Origin: Thioclava arctica
GTDB lineage: Bacteria > Pseudomonadota > Alphaproteobacteria > Rhodobacterales > Rhodobacteraceae
DNA: 64,000 nucleotides
Assembly (NCBI RefSeq): GCF_040892615.1
Contig: NZ_JBFRYC010000003.1
Span: 491,553 to 555,552 of the forward strand
Direction: 5' to 3'
In this document: piece after piece, positions 1 through 7,717 of the stretch
Layout: each line of letters begins with the position of its first letter
Position numbering within the stretch: position 1 is the first letter of the stretch
Translations under genes and position numbers: made by a program
Notes under the pieces: generated by a model
Told to the model about the DNA's origin: nothing
The model's input: only the letters and a program-made list of their open reading frames with translations
The model's database searches: none

Positions 1-146
1 AATGCTCGACCTCGTATATCCAGCGCAAACTGGGGATCGGCTATAACAAGGCTGCGAAACTGGTTGAGCAGATGGAAGATCAAAGCGTTGTCAGCGCCGC
101 CAACCATGTCGGCAAGCGTGAGATCCTCGTGCCCGAGCAGGGATAG
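1..146 (+). CDS. ftsK: FtsK DNA translocase, C-terminal end (partial)
   Basis: The window opens inside this gene; the reading frame starts at base 3 and ends with TAG at 144-146. The visible 47 residues form the winged-helix gamma domain of FtsK, with the typical run SYIQRKLGIGYNKAAKLVEQ and the ending SAANHVGKREILV. This domain reads KOPS sequences and directs the FtsK motor toward dif, where it activates XerCD during chromosome dimer resolution at the septum. The motor and membrane domains lie outside the window. lolA follows on the same strand after a hairpin, as is common in Rhodobacteraceae. Confidence 0.93.
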   Translation, partial: CSTSYIQRKLGIGYNKAAKLVEQMEDQSVVSAANHVGKREILVPEQG

Positions 147-174
147 GCCGGCGCAAAAACGCTCACATTCTCGA

Positions 175-210
175 AAAGCCCCGGCGCGATGATGCACTGG
201 GGCTTTCCCT
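175..210 (+). terminator. Intrinsic terminator between ftsK and lolA
   Basis: AAAGCCCC at 175-182 pairs perfectly with GGGGCTTT at 199-206 around a 16-base loop, and a pyrimidine-rich CCCTTT tract follows. It lies 29 bases after the ftsK stop, which suits a rho-independent terminator or attenuator before lolA. Confidence 0.7.
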
Positions 211-238
211 TTGCGTAAGAGTGCCTAAATATCGTGAC

Positions 239-835
239 ATGAAACAAATACGCATCCTTCTGGCCGCCGTGTTCACGCTGGCATTCGCGCTTCCGGCCAT
301 GGCCGAGAAGTTGTCGCTCAACGCCATTTCGGCCTATCTCAATGGCTTGAAGACGGCCTCGGCCGATTTCACGCAGGTCAATTCCGACGGCTCAATTGCC
401 ACCGGAAAGCTGTATCTCAAGCGGCCCGGTCAGGCGCGGTTTCAGTATAATTCGGACAAAACATTGGTCTTGGCCACGGCCAATCGGGTGGCGATATTCG
501 ATGCGAAATCGAACCAGCCACCGGAGCAATACCCGCTGGTGAAGACGCCACTGAACTTGATTTTGGCCCGCAACATTGACCTCAATCGCAACAAGATGGT
601 GACTGGGTACAGCTCTGACGGGGCGAAAACGTTGGTGACGGCACAAGATCCGGAACATCCCGAGTATGGCTCGATCCAGCTTGTGTTTACCGCCAGTCCA
701 GTCGAGCTGCGCCAATGGGTGATCACCGATCAGGCGGGCGCTAAGACCACGACGATCCTGAATAACCTGCAAAAAGGTGGTGACTACCCGTCGTCGCTGT
801 TCTCGATTGATTTGCAGATGGCGCGCGAGAACTGA
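239..835 (+). CDS. lolA: LolA, outer-membrane lipoprotein carrier protein
   Basis: Periplasmic chaperone that takes lipoproteins from the LolCDE complex and carries them to the outer membrane. From the ATG at 239 the protein is 198 residues. It starts with a signal peptide (MKQIRILLAAVFTLAFALPAMA), followed by the LolA-type half-barrel fold: a stretch near TASADFTQVNSDGS, then GKLYLKRPGQARFQY, both typical of the family. A GTG at 221 is in frame and would add six residues before the signal peptide; the ATG gives the better signal peptide. Neither start has a strong ribosome binding site. The gene converges with the lipoprotein gene downstream, leaving only nine bases between the stops. Confidence 0.88.
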   Translation: MKQIRILLAAVFTLAFALPAMAEKLSLNAISAYLNGLKTASADFTQVNSDGSIATGKLYLKRPGQARFQYNSDKTLVLATANRVAIFDAKSNQPPEQYPLVKTPLNLILARNIDLNRNKMVTGYSSDGAKTLVTAQDPEHPEYGSIQLVFTASPVELRQWVITDQAGAKTTTILNNLQKGGDYPSSLFSIDLQMAREN

Positions 836-844
836 GCACTGCGC

Positions 845-1420
845 CTAGCGGCGGCAGCTTTCCAATTGAATCTGATACATCTGGGCGCGTGCGGCGACTC
901 GATTGGCCACGGCCATTAGCCAAGTTTTGGACCGGTGACTGCCGCGCGAAAACCCGCCGCGCCCCTCGTGATAGGCGAGATACTGGTTGCGCGCGTCTGA
1001 TTTCGAGATCCCAAGCTGTCGTGTCGTGCCATCCATATACCAGCCCATGAAATCGGTGGCATCGAAAATGCGATTGCGCTTGGCACCGTAGCGGCCGTTT
1101 TCTTTGCGATACTCTTCCCAGGTCGCATCCAGCGCTTGGCTATAGCCATAGGCGGAGCTTTGACGGCCCAGCGGGATCACTCCAAGCGCAAAGCGATAGG
1201 GCGTTTTGGCATTGCCGTCGAACTTGCTTTCCTGATGGATCGTGGCCATTTGCACTGCAACCGGCACGCCCCACCGAGCTTCGGCTCTGCGCATTGCAGA
1301 GTAGTATTTGGGTCGCTCGTGAATGATTGCGCAAGCGTCATCAAGGTTGCGCGGGGGTCTCGGCGCACCACCGCAGGCGGCAATCAACAGCACCAAACCA
1401 AGGGCGAGAATTTTCTTCAT
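845..1420 (-). CDS. Lipoprotein with lysozyme-like (SLT) transglycosylase domain
   Basis: A 191-residue protein with a lipoprotein signal peptide; the lipobox LIAAC places the lipidated cysteine at position 16. The rest resembles a soluble lytic transglycosylase domain. E64 in IHQESKF is the candidate catalytic glutamate, followed by SAYGYSQALDATWEEY and later YLAYHEGRGG. Such enzymes cut the glycan strands of peptidoglycan, releasing anhydromuropeptides; the lipid anchor would hold it at a membrane facing the periplasm. The start at 1420 is chosen because it begins the signal peptide and has a purine-rich AGAAGAGCAG upstream; an in-frame start 59 codons earlier has no protein-like sequence. 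Enzyme activity is inferred from the family only. Confidence 0.8.
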   Translation of the reverse strand: MKKILALGLVLLIAACGGAPRPPRNLDDACAIIHERPKYYSAMRRAEARWGVPVAVQMATIHQESKFDGNAKTPYRFALGVIPLGRQSSAYGYSQALDATWEEYRKENGRYGAKRNRIFDATDFMGWYMDGTTRQLGISKSDARNQYLAYHEGRGGFSRGSHRSKTWLMAVANRVAARAQMYQIQLESCRR

Positions 1421-1613
1421 CACTGCTCTTCTTTGCTCTAACGGCTTATTTACAGCTATATTAGGCTGTTTTTCACGTTTCGGAAACCGCAAAGGCACAT
1501 TGCTTCGGAAAGACTGTTCGTTTCGCTGGCACAGACTGTTTCCGGCAAAAATGCGGCACAAATGTGGACAGGGTGGGCCTTCACAAATTAGAAACAAAGA
1601 AAGAGGGGTCGCA

Positions 1614-1940
1614 ATGCATAGTTCTCAGGCGAAATATCACATCGGTCAGATCGTGCGCCATCGCAAGCATCCCTTTCGGGGTGTCGTGTTTGATGTCGAT
1701 GCGGTCTTCTCGAATTCGCAGGCTTGGTATGAGTCGATCCCCGAGGATGTGCGCCCCAGTAAAGATCAGCCTTTCTATCATCTGCTCGCGGAGAATGATG
1801 AAAGCTTTTACGTCGCCTATGTGTCTGAGCAGAACTTGATCGCGGATCGCACCGGAGAGCCGGTGAGCCACCCCGATCTTCCTGATCTGTTTGGGGATTT
1901 CGACAATGGCGCCTATCCCCTCCAGTTTCAGCTGAACTGA
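1614..1940 (+). CDS. hspQ: HspQ, heat-shock protein / Lon specificity factor
   Basis: A 108-residue protein of the YccV/HspQ family. The motifs KYHIGQIVRHRKHPFRGVVF and QPFYHLLAE, with YVAYVSEQNL behind them, are diagnostic. In enterobacteria HspQ binds hemimethylated oriC DNA, affects DnaA stability and acts as a Lon specificity factor. That role is family knowledge, not shown here. The ATG at 1614 is preceded by AAGAGGGG at 1600-1607. A longer in-frame extension to 1323 has no recognisable content and overlaps the divergent lipoprotein gene, so it is rejected. The 193-base region before it is shared with the divergent lipoprotein gene; I could not identify a convincing heat-shock promoter. 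Confidence 0.9.
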   Translation: MHSSQAKYHIGQIVRHRKHPFRGVVFDVDAVFSNSQAWYESIPEDVRPSKDQPFYHLLAENDESFYVAYVSEQNLIADRTGEPVSHPDLPDLFGDFDNGAYPLQFQLN

Positions 1941-1945
1941 TTGGC

Positions 1946-2446
1946 TTAGCCCGCGTTGCGGTCCAGCGTGGGCGCGAGTGGCAAGCGGAACGCCAGAAGA
2001 TTGCGGTCCTGATCGCGTGAATACCCCAAATCGGTTGCCAGATCGCGGATCAGGAACCAGCCAAAGCCGCCTTCAGGCAGGCTTTCGGGGCTTGGTCTTG
2101 CGCTGTTATCCTCGGTTTTGGTCAAACAGGTCATCGGCAAAGGCACGCCATCGTCACTGACCGAACAGCTGAGCCCTTGCGAATCGCGCACCATCGACAG
2201 CGTGATCGTGCCCACCCCGCTATCTGCGTAGCTGTGTTCGACGATATTATTCAGCACCTCTGCCAAGATCAGTTCCAATGTGCCCGCCTCATCTGGTTCC
2301 ATCAGCCGCATAAAACGTGCAAGCGCCGCGCGCAGGGCCGTACGCACGGAAAGCGCACTGGCTGGGAAGCTCATGCAAAAGATACGATGGGTATCCGCAG
2401 AGTCGCTATGGGGCCCGGGGCGCAGCCCCATTGACGTCTCAAGCAT
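1946..2446 (-). CDS. RsbW-like anti-sigma factor / serine kinase
   Basis: A 166-residue GHKL ATPase of the RsbW/SpoIIAB group. The N box is seen in ELILAEVLNNIVEHSY, the G1 box in SDDGVP and a G2-like glycine loop in EGGFGWFLIRDL. Such proteins bind a sigma factor or other target and phosphorylate a STAS-domain antagonist. The start ATG at 2446 follows AGGGCGG and overlaps the end of the STAS gene by eight bases, so the two are translationally coupled. A GTG at 2461 is an alternative start. No sigma factor or PP2C phosphatase gene is adjacent, so the target is unknown. Confidence 0.82.
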   Translation of the reverse strand: MLETSMGLRPGPHSDSADTHRIFCMSFPASALSVRTALRAALARFMRLMEPDEAGTLELILAEVLNNIVEHSYADSGVGTITLSMVRDSQGLSCSVSDDGVPLPMTCLTKTEDNSARPSPESLPEGGFGWFLIRDLATDLGYSRDQDRNLLAFRLPLAPTLDRNAG

Positions 2447-2783
2447 ATTTCCGCCCTTCACTCAGCGCTGAGGCCAGATCGGTATGGATGCGAAACACCG
2501 TATCCATCCGGGTCAGACGAAACACCTTGTCGACATTGCCCGTCAAACCGCACAGTTCAAGCTGGCGATGTGGAGCAAGGGCTTTCATCACCGCAACCAC
2601 GGCGCCAAGCCCGGAACTGTCAAGAAATTCGATTTTTGACATGTCGAGAATAACCCGGTGCGCGGGTTGCGCGGTCACTTCGCGCATCTGTTCTTTAAAG
2701 CGAATCGCAACCGCCGCATCAAGGCGCGGTTCGTCCACACGCACGACCAGCGCGCCATCGCAGGCTTCAGAAAAGAGGTTCAT
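2439..2783 (-). CDS. RsbV-like STAS-domain anti-anti-sigma factor
   Basis: A 114-residue stand-alone STAS domain. The phosphorylation loop is plain: IEFLDSSGLGAVVAVM, with S56/S57 as the candidate phosphoserine. In the partner-switch model the unphosphorylated form binds the kinase (the next gene) and frees its target, while phosphorylation turns it off. The gene overlaps the kinase gene by eight bases, which supports equal expression of the pair. It is divergent from the thiolase gene; the 90 bases between them must carry both promoters. Which signal resets the switch cannot be told from this window. Confidence 0.85.
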   Translation of the reverse strand: MNLFSEACDGALVVRVDEPRLDAAVAIRFKEQMREVTAQPAHRVILDMSKIEFLDSSGLGAVVAVMKALAPHRQLELCGLTGNVDKVFRLTRMDTVFRIHTDLASALSEGRKYA

Positions 2784-2873
2784 CTATGGCTCCTGCAGCA
2801 AGATTTCTGAATGCAGGCTAGACGCCAATGCTTACCATTCGGTATCCGTGGGGCAGAATTTAGGGAGATGAAG

Positions 2874-4052
2874 ATGGAAAACGTGGTGATCTTGGGGGCG
2901 GCGCGTACCCCGATGGGCGGAATGCAGGGCGTTTTTTCCGATGTAAGCGCCTCAGAGCTGGGCGGTGTGGCGATTGCAGCGGCTCTTGCGGGGGCGGGTG
3001 TCGCACCTGCGCGGATCGAAGAACTCCTGATGGGCTGCGTGTTGCCAGCGGGTCAGGGGCAGGCCCCCGCGCGCCAAGCCGGTTTTGCGGCGGGGCTGGG
3101 CGAAGGCGTGCCCGCGACCACGCTTAACAAGATGTGTGGCTCGGGCATGAAAGCGGCGATGATTGCCTTTGATCAGGTCGCCTTGGGCCAGACCGGGGTG
3201 ATGGTGGCGGGCGGCATGGAGAGCATGACGAACGCGCCCTATCTGCTGCCCAAGATGCGCGGCGGGGCGCGGCTGGGCCATGCGCAGGTGATCGACCACA
3301 TGTTTCTCGACGGGCTGGAGGACGCCTATGACAAGGGCCGCCTGATGGGCACCTTTGCCGAGGATTGCGCGCAGGCGTTTCAATTCACCCGCGAGACACA
3401 GGATGACTACGCGCTGGCCTCGCTGTCACGCGCTTTGGAAGCCGAGGCATCCGGCGCTTTCGCAGATGAGATCGCGCCTGTCGCCGTCAAAAGCCGCAAG
3501 GGTGAAACGGTCGTAGGAACGGATGAGCAGCCCGCCAATGCCCGCCCCGACAAGATCCCGCAGCTCAAACCCGCCTTTCGCAAGGATGGGACGGTGACGG
3601 CGGCGAATTCGTCGTCGATCTCGGATGGGGCGGCGGCGCTGGTGCTGGCCTCGGAAAAGGTTGCGCAGGCCGAGGGGCTGACGATCCGCGCGCGCATCTT
3701 GGGCCATGCGAGCCATGCCCAAGCTCCGGCGGATTTCCCGACCGCACCGGTCCCCGCGATTGAGAAGCTGCTGCAAAAGCTGGGCTGGTCGGTCGAGGAT
3801 GTCGATCTGTGGGAGGTGAACGAGGCCTTTGCTGTGGTCCCGATGGCCTTCATGCACAAGCTGGGCGTGCCGCATGACAAGGTGAACGTGAATGGCGGGG
3901 CCTGCGCGCTGGGCCATCCGATCGGGGCCTCGGGCGCGCGCATCATCGTGACGCTGCTCAATGCGCTGGAAAAGCGTGGGCTGAAACGCGGGATCGCTGC
4001 GATCTGCATCGGCGGGGGCGAGGGCACGGCCATCGCGATTGAACGTCCATGA
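2874..4052 (+). CDS. phaA: Acetyl-CoA C-acetyltransferase (thiolase)
   Basis: A 392-residue biosynthetic-type thiolase, which condenses two acetyl-CoA into acetoacetyl-CoA (or cleaves it) in the cytoplasm. The nucleophilic cysteine is C88 in TTLNKMCGSGMKAAM. The other catalytic motifs are NVNGGACALGHPIGASGARI and CIGGGEGTA near the C-terminus. The start ATG at 2874 has AGGGAG seven bases upstream; an ATG at 2868 is too close to that site. The product could feed polyhydroxybutyrate or the ethylmalonyl-CoA pathway, for which a dehydrogenase is encoded at 12771-14435. The symbol phaA is by family resemblance; other thiolases of this family act in degradation. Confidence 0.88.
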   Translation: MENVVILGAARTPMGGMQGVFSDVSASELGGVAIAAALAGAGVAPARIEELLMGCVLPAGQGQAPARQAGFAAGLGEGVPATTLNKMCGSGMKAAMIAFDQVALGQTGVMVAGGMESMTNAPYLLPKMRGGARLGHAQVIDHMFLDGLEDAYDKGRLMGTFAEDCAQAFQFTRETQDDYALASLSRALEAEASGAFADEIAPVAVKSRKGETVVGTDEQPANARPDKIPQLKPAFRKDGTVTAANSSSISDGAAALVLASEKVAQAEGLTIRARILGHASHAQAPADFPTAPVPAIEKLLQKLGWSVEDVDLWEVNEAFAVVPMAFMHKLGVPHDKVNVNGGACALGHPIGASGARIIVTLLNALEKRGLKRGIAAICIGGGEGTAIAIERP

Positions 4053-4501
4053 GCGTCGATTATGCCGATCTGGCCAAGCGCATCGCGGCGCTAACGGCGG
4101 GTGAGAGCGATGAGGTCGCGCTGATGGCGACGCTGGCCTGCGAGATCCATCACAGCGATGACCGTTTCGACTGGACGGGGTTCTACCGGGTGACCGCGCC
4201 GGAGTTGCTGAAAATCGGCCCCTATCAGGGTGGGCATGGCTGCCTCGTGATCCCGTTCGCGCGCGGCGTCTGCGGGGCTGCGGCGCGCACCGGCGAGACG
4301 CAGCTGGTGCCCGATGTCGAGGCCTTCCCCGGTCATATCGCTTGCGCCAGCTCCACGCGCTCGGAATTGGTGATCCCGGTCTTCGCCAAGCGCGGGGTGA
4401 TCGGGGTGCTCGATATCGACAGCAATCAGCCCGATGCGTTCACGCAAGCGGATGCAGATGCGCTGGAGGCGATCTTGCGCGATGTGTTTGCCCCGCTCTG
4501 A
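4049..4501 (+). CDS. msrC: Free methionine-(R)-sulfoxide reductase (GAF domain)
   Basis: A 150-residue single GAF-domain protein of the fRMsr family, which reduces free methionine-R-sulfoxide. Cysteines C65, C75 and C99 lie in GHGCLVIPF, RGVCGAA and HIACAS. Their spacing (10 and 24 residues) matches the three redox cysteines of the E. coli enzyme. The ATG overlaps the thiolase stop as ATGA, so the genes are translationally coupled. The pairing with a thiolase has no obvious metabolic meaning and probably reflects only shared transcription. A second methionine sulfoxide reductase (msrA) lies at 27198. Confidence 0.87.
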   Translation: MSVDYADLAKRIAALTAGESDEVALMATLACEIHHSDDRFDWTGFYRVTAPELLKIGPYQGGHGCLVIPFARGVCGAAARTGETQLVPDVEAFPGHIACASSTRSELVIPVFAKRGVIGVLDIDSNQPDAFTQADADALEAILRDVFAPL

Positions 4502-4537
4502 CTTGACCGCGCGGGCGCTGCGGTGCATCCCCGCGCG

Positions 4538-5185
4538 ATGAGCTATGTCTACGATCCGCCCAAAGAGGCCCCGCGCATTCTGCATGCCGATCACGAGGTT
4601 CTCGTGGTCGACAAGCAGGCGGGGCTGCTTTCGGTGCCCGGCAAGGGGCCGGACAAGGCGGATTGCCTGCTGAGCCGGCTGAAGGCGATCCATCCGCAGG
4701 TGTTGCTGGTGCATCGTCTGGATACCGACACCTCGGGCGTGATGGTCTATGCGCTGACCCCTCATGCGCAGCGCCATCTGGGTCTGCAATTTGAGAAACG
4801 TCAGACCAAGAAGGTCTATCAGGCGCGGCTTTGGGGCGAGATGGCGCAAAAGGAAGGCACGGTCGATCTGCCGCTTTGCGTCGATTGGCCCAACCGCCCG
4901 CGCCAGCATGTCGATTTTGAGAACGGCCGTGCGGCGCAGACCGATTGGCGGGTGATGCGCCACGAGGACGGCACGACGCGCATCCGTCTGATGCCGCTGA
5001 CCGGGCGCAGTCACCAGCTGCGCGTGCATATGGCAGAGCTGGGCCACCCGATCTTGGGCGACCCGCTATATGCCGAAGGACCGGCGCGCGACTTCCCCCG
5101 CCTGATGCTGCACGCGGAATCCCTACGCTTTCGTCACCCAGATGGCGGCATGCATATGAGCTTCAACGCCCCCTGTCCGTTCTAA
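4538..5185 (+). CDS. rluA: RluA-family RNA pseudouridine synthase
   Basis: A 215-residue pseudouridine synthase. The catalytic motif HRLDTDTSG gives D62 as the nucleophilic aspartate; GRSHQLRVHMAELGHPILGD is the second family signature. There is no N-terminal S4 domain, and the length matches E. coli RluA (219 residues), which modifies U746 of 23S rRNA and U32 of some tRNAs. The substrate is inferred from that similarity; other short members of the family act on tRNA only. The ATG at 4538 is chosen over one five codons upstream because family similarity begins after it. Confidence 0.83.
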   Translation: MSYVYDPPKEAPRILHADHEVLVVDKQAGLLSVPGKGPDKADCLLSRLKAIHPQVLLVHRLDTDTSGVMVYALTPHAQRHLGLQFEKRQTKKVYQARLWGEMAQKEGTVDLPLCVDWPNRPRQHVDFENGRAAQTDWRVMRHEDGTTRIRLMPLTGRSHQLRVHMAELGHPILGDPLYAEGPARDFPRLMLHAESLRFRHPDGGMHMSFNAPCPF

Positions 5186-5261
5186 AATCGATACAATCGC
5201 GCTCTTTTCCCCGGTCGCGCGGACGGGCATACTCTGGCCAAGTAGAACGCGGAGACCTCCC

Positions 5262-6005
5262 ATGCCCAATTCCCTGCGCCTTGGCGTAAATATCGATCAT
5301 GTCGCGACGATCCGAAATGCGCGCGGCTCGGCCTATCCCGATCCGCTGCGCGCGGCGCTGATGGCGCAAGAGGCGGGGGCGGATGGCATCACTGCCCATC
5401 TGCGCGAAGACCGCCGTCACATTCGCGATGGCGACATTGACGCGCTGATGGCGGGCATCAAAGTGCCGCTGAATTTCGAGATGGCCGCCACCCCCGAAAT
5501 GCAAACCATCGCGCTGCGCCATATCCCGCACGCCTGCTGCATCGTGCCCGAAAAGCGCGAGGAGGTTACGACCGAAGGCGGTCTGGACGTAGCGGGTGAT
5601 CAGGCACGCCTGACCGATTATGTTGCACCGCTGGTCGAGGCGGGCATTCGCGTGTCGATGTTCATCGGCCACGATCCTGCGCAAATCGAGGCTTCGGCCA
5701 AGATCGGCGCGCAGGTGATCGAATTGCACACGGGTCATTACTGCGACCTGCATCATGCGGGCGATTTTGCAGCGCGCGATGTCGAGCTTGAGGCGCTGCG
5801 CGCAGGCGCGGCCTATGCCGACAGTCTGGGACTAGAGGTGCATGCGGGTCACGGGCTGACCTATGACACAGTGGCACCGATTGCCGCGATAAAGCAGATC
5901 CGCGAGTTGAATATCGGCCATTTCCTGATTGCCGAGGCGATCTTTTCCGGGCTCGGCCCAGCGATCACGCATATGCGCAAGCTGATGGACGCGGCGCGGG
6001 GATGA
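5262..6005 (+). CDS. pdxJ: Pyridoxine 5'-phosphate synthase
   Basis: A 247-residue PdxJ, which joins 1-deoxy-D-xylulose 5-phosphate and 3-amino-2-oxopropyl phosphate to give pyridoxine 5'-phosphate. Family motifs are RLGVNIDHVATIRNARG at the N-terminus, GADGITAHLREDRRHI, NFEMAATPEM and the late HAGHGLTYD. The ATG follows GGAGACCTCCC. It begins a run of same-strand genes (pdxJ, membrane protein, acpS, lepB, rnc, era). The pdxJ-acpS neighbourhood is conserved in many proteobacteria. Its stop overlaps the next start by four bases (ATGA). Confidence 0.95.
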   Translation: MPNSLRLGVNIDHVATIRNARGSAYPDPLRAALMAQEAGADGITAHLREDRRHIRDGDIDALMAGIKVPLNFEMAATPEMQTIALRHIPHACCIVPEKREEVTTEGGLDVAGDQARLTDYVAPLVEAGIRVSMFIGHDPAQIEASAKIGAQVIELHTGHYCDLHHAGDFAARDVELEALRAGAAYADSLGLEVHAGHGLTYDTVAPIAAIKQIRELNIGHFLIAEAIFSGLGPAITHMRKLMDAARG

Positions 6006-6475
6006 GTCGCACGCGATTTCTCTATCTGCGCTTTGGCTGGCACTGGTTCATGACCTCTGTTTTGATGGCGTTGTTATTCTCGCAACTCTTGAAGCATTTC
6101 GGGGTCGTGATGCCACGGCTTGTCTTTGGGGTCGTTCCGCCGGCGATAGCCTCGATGATTGCAGGCATACGGTTCGCGCGCACTCACGTTGCGATGCCGA
6201 CATCGCGTGAGGCATGGCATTTTGCTGCGATCGGAACGCTGATCGTCGCCATTCTTTCGGTGCTCCGCAGTCTCGTTTTGAGCGGCTTCTCACCCGCCTT
6301 GCGCGCGCAATTTGCGCCCCTGTGGACCCAGCGAGACCCATATTATTTTGCGGTTTTGGGGGCAATTTTTCTGATCGTTCTGGGGGTGGTCCTCGTGATC
6401 AATCGCTTGTTCTTTCCGATTGGCGTGCGGATTCACCTAAAGTCGTTATCGGCGGCGGACGATCGGAGCGACTGA
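6002..6475 (+). CDS. ABZJ_00895-like small membrane protein
   Basis: A 157-residue protein with four predicted membrane segments (about 12-32, 37-55, 70-90 and 112-135). It resembles the uncharacterised ABZJ_00895 family: an N-terminal RFGWHWFMTSVLMALLF, and a short amphipathic C-terminus. It has no catalytic signature that I can see. The start overlaps the pdxJ stop (ATGA) and the gene ends three bases before acpS, so it is cotranslated with essential housekeeping genes. Base composition is a little lower in GC than its neighbours. Function is unknown. Confidence 0.7.
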   Translation: MSRTRFLYLRFGWHWFMTSVLMALLFSQLLKHFGVVMPRLVFGVVPPAIASMIAGIRFARTHVAMPTSREAWHFAAIGTLIVAILSVLRSLVLSGFSPALRAQFAPLWTQRDPYYFAVLGAIFLIVLGVVLVINRLFFPIGVRIHLKSLSAADDRSD

Positions 6476-6478
6476 CCC

Positions 6479-6880
6479 ATGATCCTTGGAATCGGCACCG
6501 ATTTGGCCAATATCGAGCGGATCGCGCGCACGCTAGAACGCTTTGGCGACCGCTTTCGCAATCGCGTCTTCACCGAGGTCGAACAGCGCAAGGCCGAGCG
6601 TCGCCGCGACGTTGCTGGCACCTACGCCAAGCGCTGGGCGGCGAAAGAGGCGTGTTCCAAAGCGTTGGGTACCGGGCTGCGTATGGGCATCTCGTGGAAA
6701 GATATGGCGGTCACAAATCTGCCAACGGGGCAGCCGGTAATGCACCTGACGGGTTGGGCGGCGGATCGGCTAAAGGCCATGACGCCAGAGGGTTACGAGG
6801 CCGTGGTGCATGTCACATTGACCGATGACCACCCTTGGGCGCAGGCCTTTGTGGTGATCGAGGCGCGCAAGCTTTCTTGA
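6479..6880 (+). CDS. acpS: Holo-[acyl-carrier-protein] synthase
   Basis: A 133-residue AcpS, which moves the 4'-phosphopantetheine group of CoA onto the serine of acyl carrier protein. The metal-binding residues are D8 in GIGTDLANIERI and E57 in RWAAKEACSKALGTG, positions almost identical to E. coli AcpS. It lies three bases after the small membrane protein gene and 36 bases before lepB. The order pdxJ-acpS-lepB-rnc-era is common in proteobacteria. Confidence 0.95.
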   Translation: MILGIGTDLANIERIARTLERFGDRFRNRVFTEVEQRKAERRRDVAGTYAKRWAAKEACSKALGTGLRMGISWKDMAVTNLPTGQPVMHLTGWAADRLKAMTPEGYEAVVHVTLTDDHPWAQAFVVIEARKLS

Positions 6881-6916
6881 CTCGGGCGTGAGGCTGGGTA
6901 AGGAGGGCGAGAATTC

Positions 6917-7717
6917 ATGAGGGCAGGGCAGATGGCGAAAAAGAAAACCGAGGGCGGTGTCTGGGAAACCGTTAAGACGATCTTCTGGGCATTGCTGATC
7001 GCGGGCGTGTTCCGCACGCTGTTCTTTCAGCCGTTCTGGATCCCATCCGGCTCGATGAAAGACACGCTGCTGATCGGCGATTTCCTGTTCGTCAACAAGA
7101 TGGCCTATGGTTATTCGAAATATTCCTGCCCGTTCTCGGCCTGCCCGATTCCGGGTCGCATCCTTGAGCGCGCGCCCACGCGCGGCGATGTTGTGGTGTT
7201 CCGCCATCCGACAAAGGATGTCGATTTCATCAAGCGTCTGATCGGGATGCCCGGCGACACGATTCAGGTCACCGATGGGCTGCTCTATATCAACGGCAAG
7301 CCAGTTCAGGAAAAACCCGACGGCGATTTCTCCGAGGTGATGGCCCCGCAAGGTCCGCAGCAGTTGATGCCGCGCTGTAGCAATGCTCCGGTGGGCGAGG
7401 GCGATACCTGCATCAAGCACCGCTATATCGAAACGCTGCCCAATGGCGTGAGCCACGAGATCCTCAAGATCACCGATGGTGGCTATGCCAATAACACCCC
7501 GGTCTTCACCGTGCCCGAGGGCGAGTATTTCTTCATGGGTGACAACCGCGACAACTCCGAAGATAGCCGGTTCTCGCAATCGGTGGGTGGTGTGGGCTAT
7601 GTGCCTTTGGCCAATCTGGTCGGGCGCGCGGATCGCATCATGTTTTCCTCGGCGGGCCGCTCGTTGTTCTACTTCTGGACGTGGCGTTCGGATCGCTTCT
7701 TCAAGGCGATCAATTGA
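6917..7717 (+). CDS. lepB: Signal peptidase I
   Basis: A 266-residue type I leader peptidase that removes signal peptides from exported proteins at the periplasmic face of the inner membrane. One membrane segment (about 20-36) precedes the catalytic serine S46 in PSGSMKDTLLIGD; the general base is K106 in DFIKRLIGMPGD. The later box FFMGDNRDNSEDSRF is also present. AGGAGG at 6901-6906 supports the ATG at 6917; an internal ATG at 6932 would shorten it by five residues. The stop TGA overlaps the TTG start of rnc. Confidence 0.95.
   Translation: MRAGQMAKKKTEGGVWETVKTIFWALLIAGVFRTLFFQPFWIPSGSMKDTLLIGDFLFVNKMAYGYSKYSCPFSACPIPGRILERAPTRGDVVVFRHPTKDVDFIKRLIGMPGDTIQVTDGLLYINGKPVQEKPDGDFSEVMAPQGPQQLMPRCSNAPVGEGDTCIKHRYIETLPNGVSHEILKITDGGYANNTPVFTVPEGEYFFMGDNRDNSEDSRFSQSVGGVGYVPLANLVGRADRIMFSSAGRSLFYFWTWRSDRFFKAIN

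Noticed and set aside
2405..2440. GGGGC...GCCCC inverted pair near 2410
   Set aside because: It lies inside the RsbW-like coding sequence and lacks the conserved tail of the dispersed repeat.
4091..5047. Antisense frame over msrC and rluA (318 codons)
   Set aside because: Spans two confirmed genes in reverse; composition His/Arg/Gln-rich, no family.
5225..5255. Sequence like the repeat tail before pdxJ (CATACTCTGGCC)
   Set aside because: Only a loose match, and neither hairpin is present.
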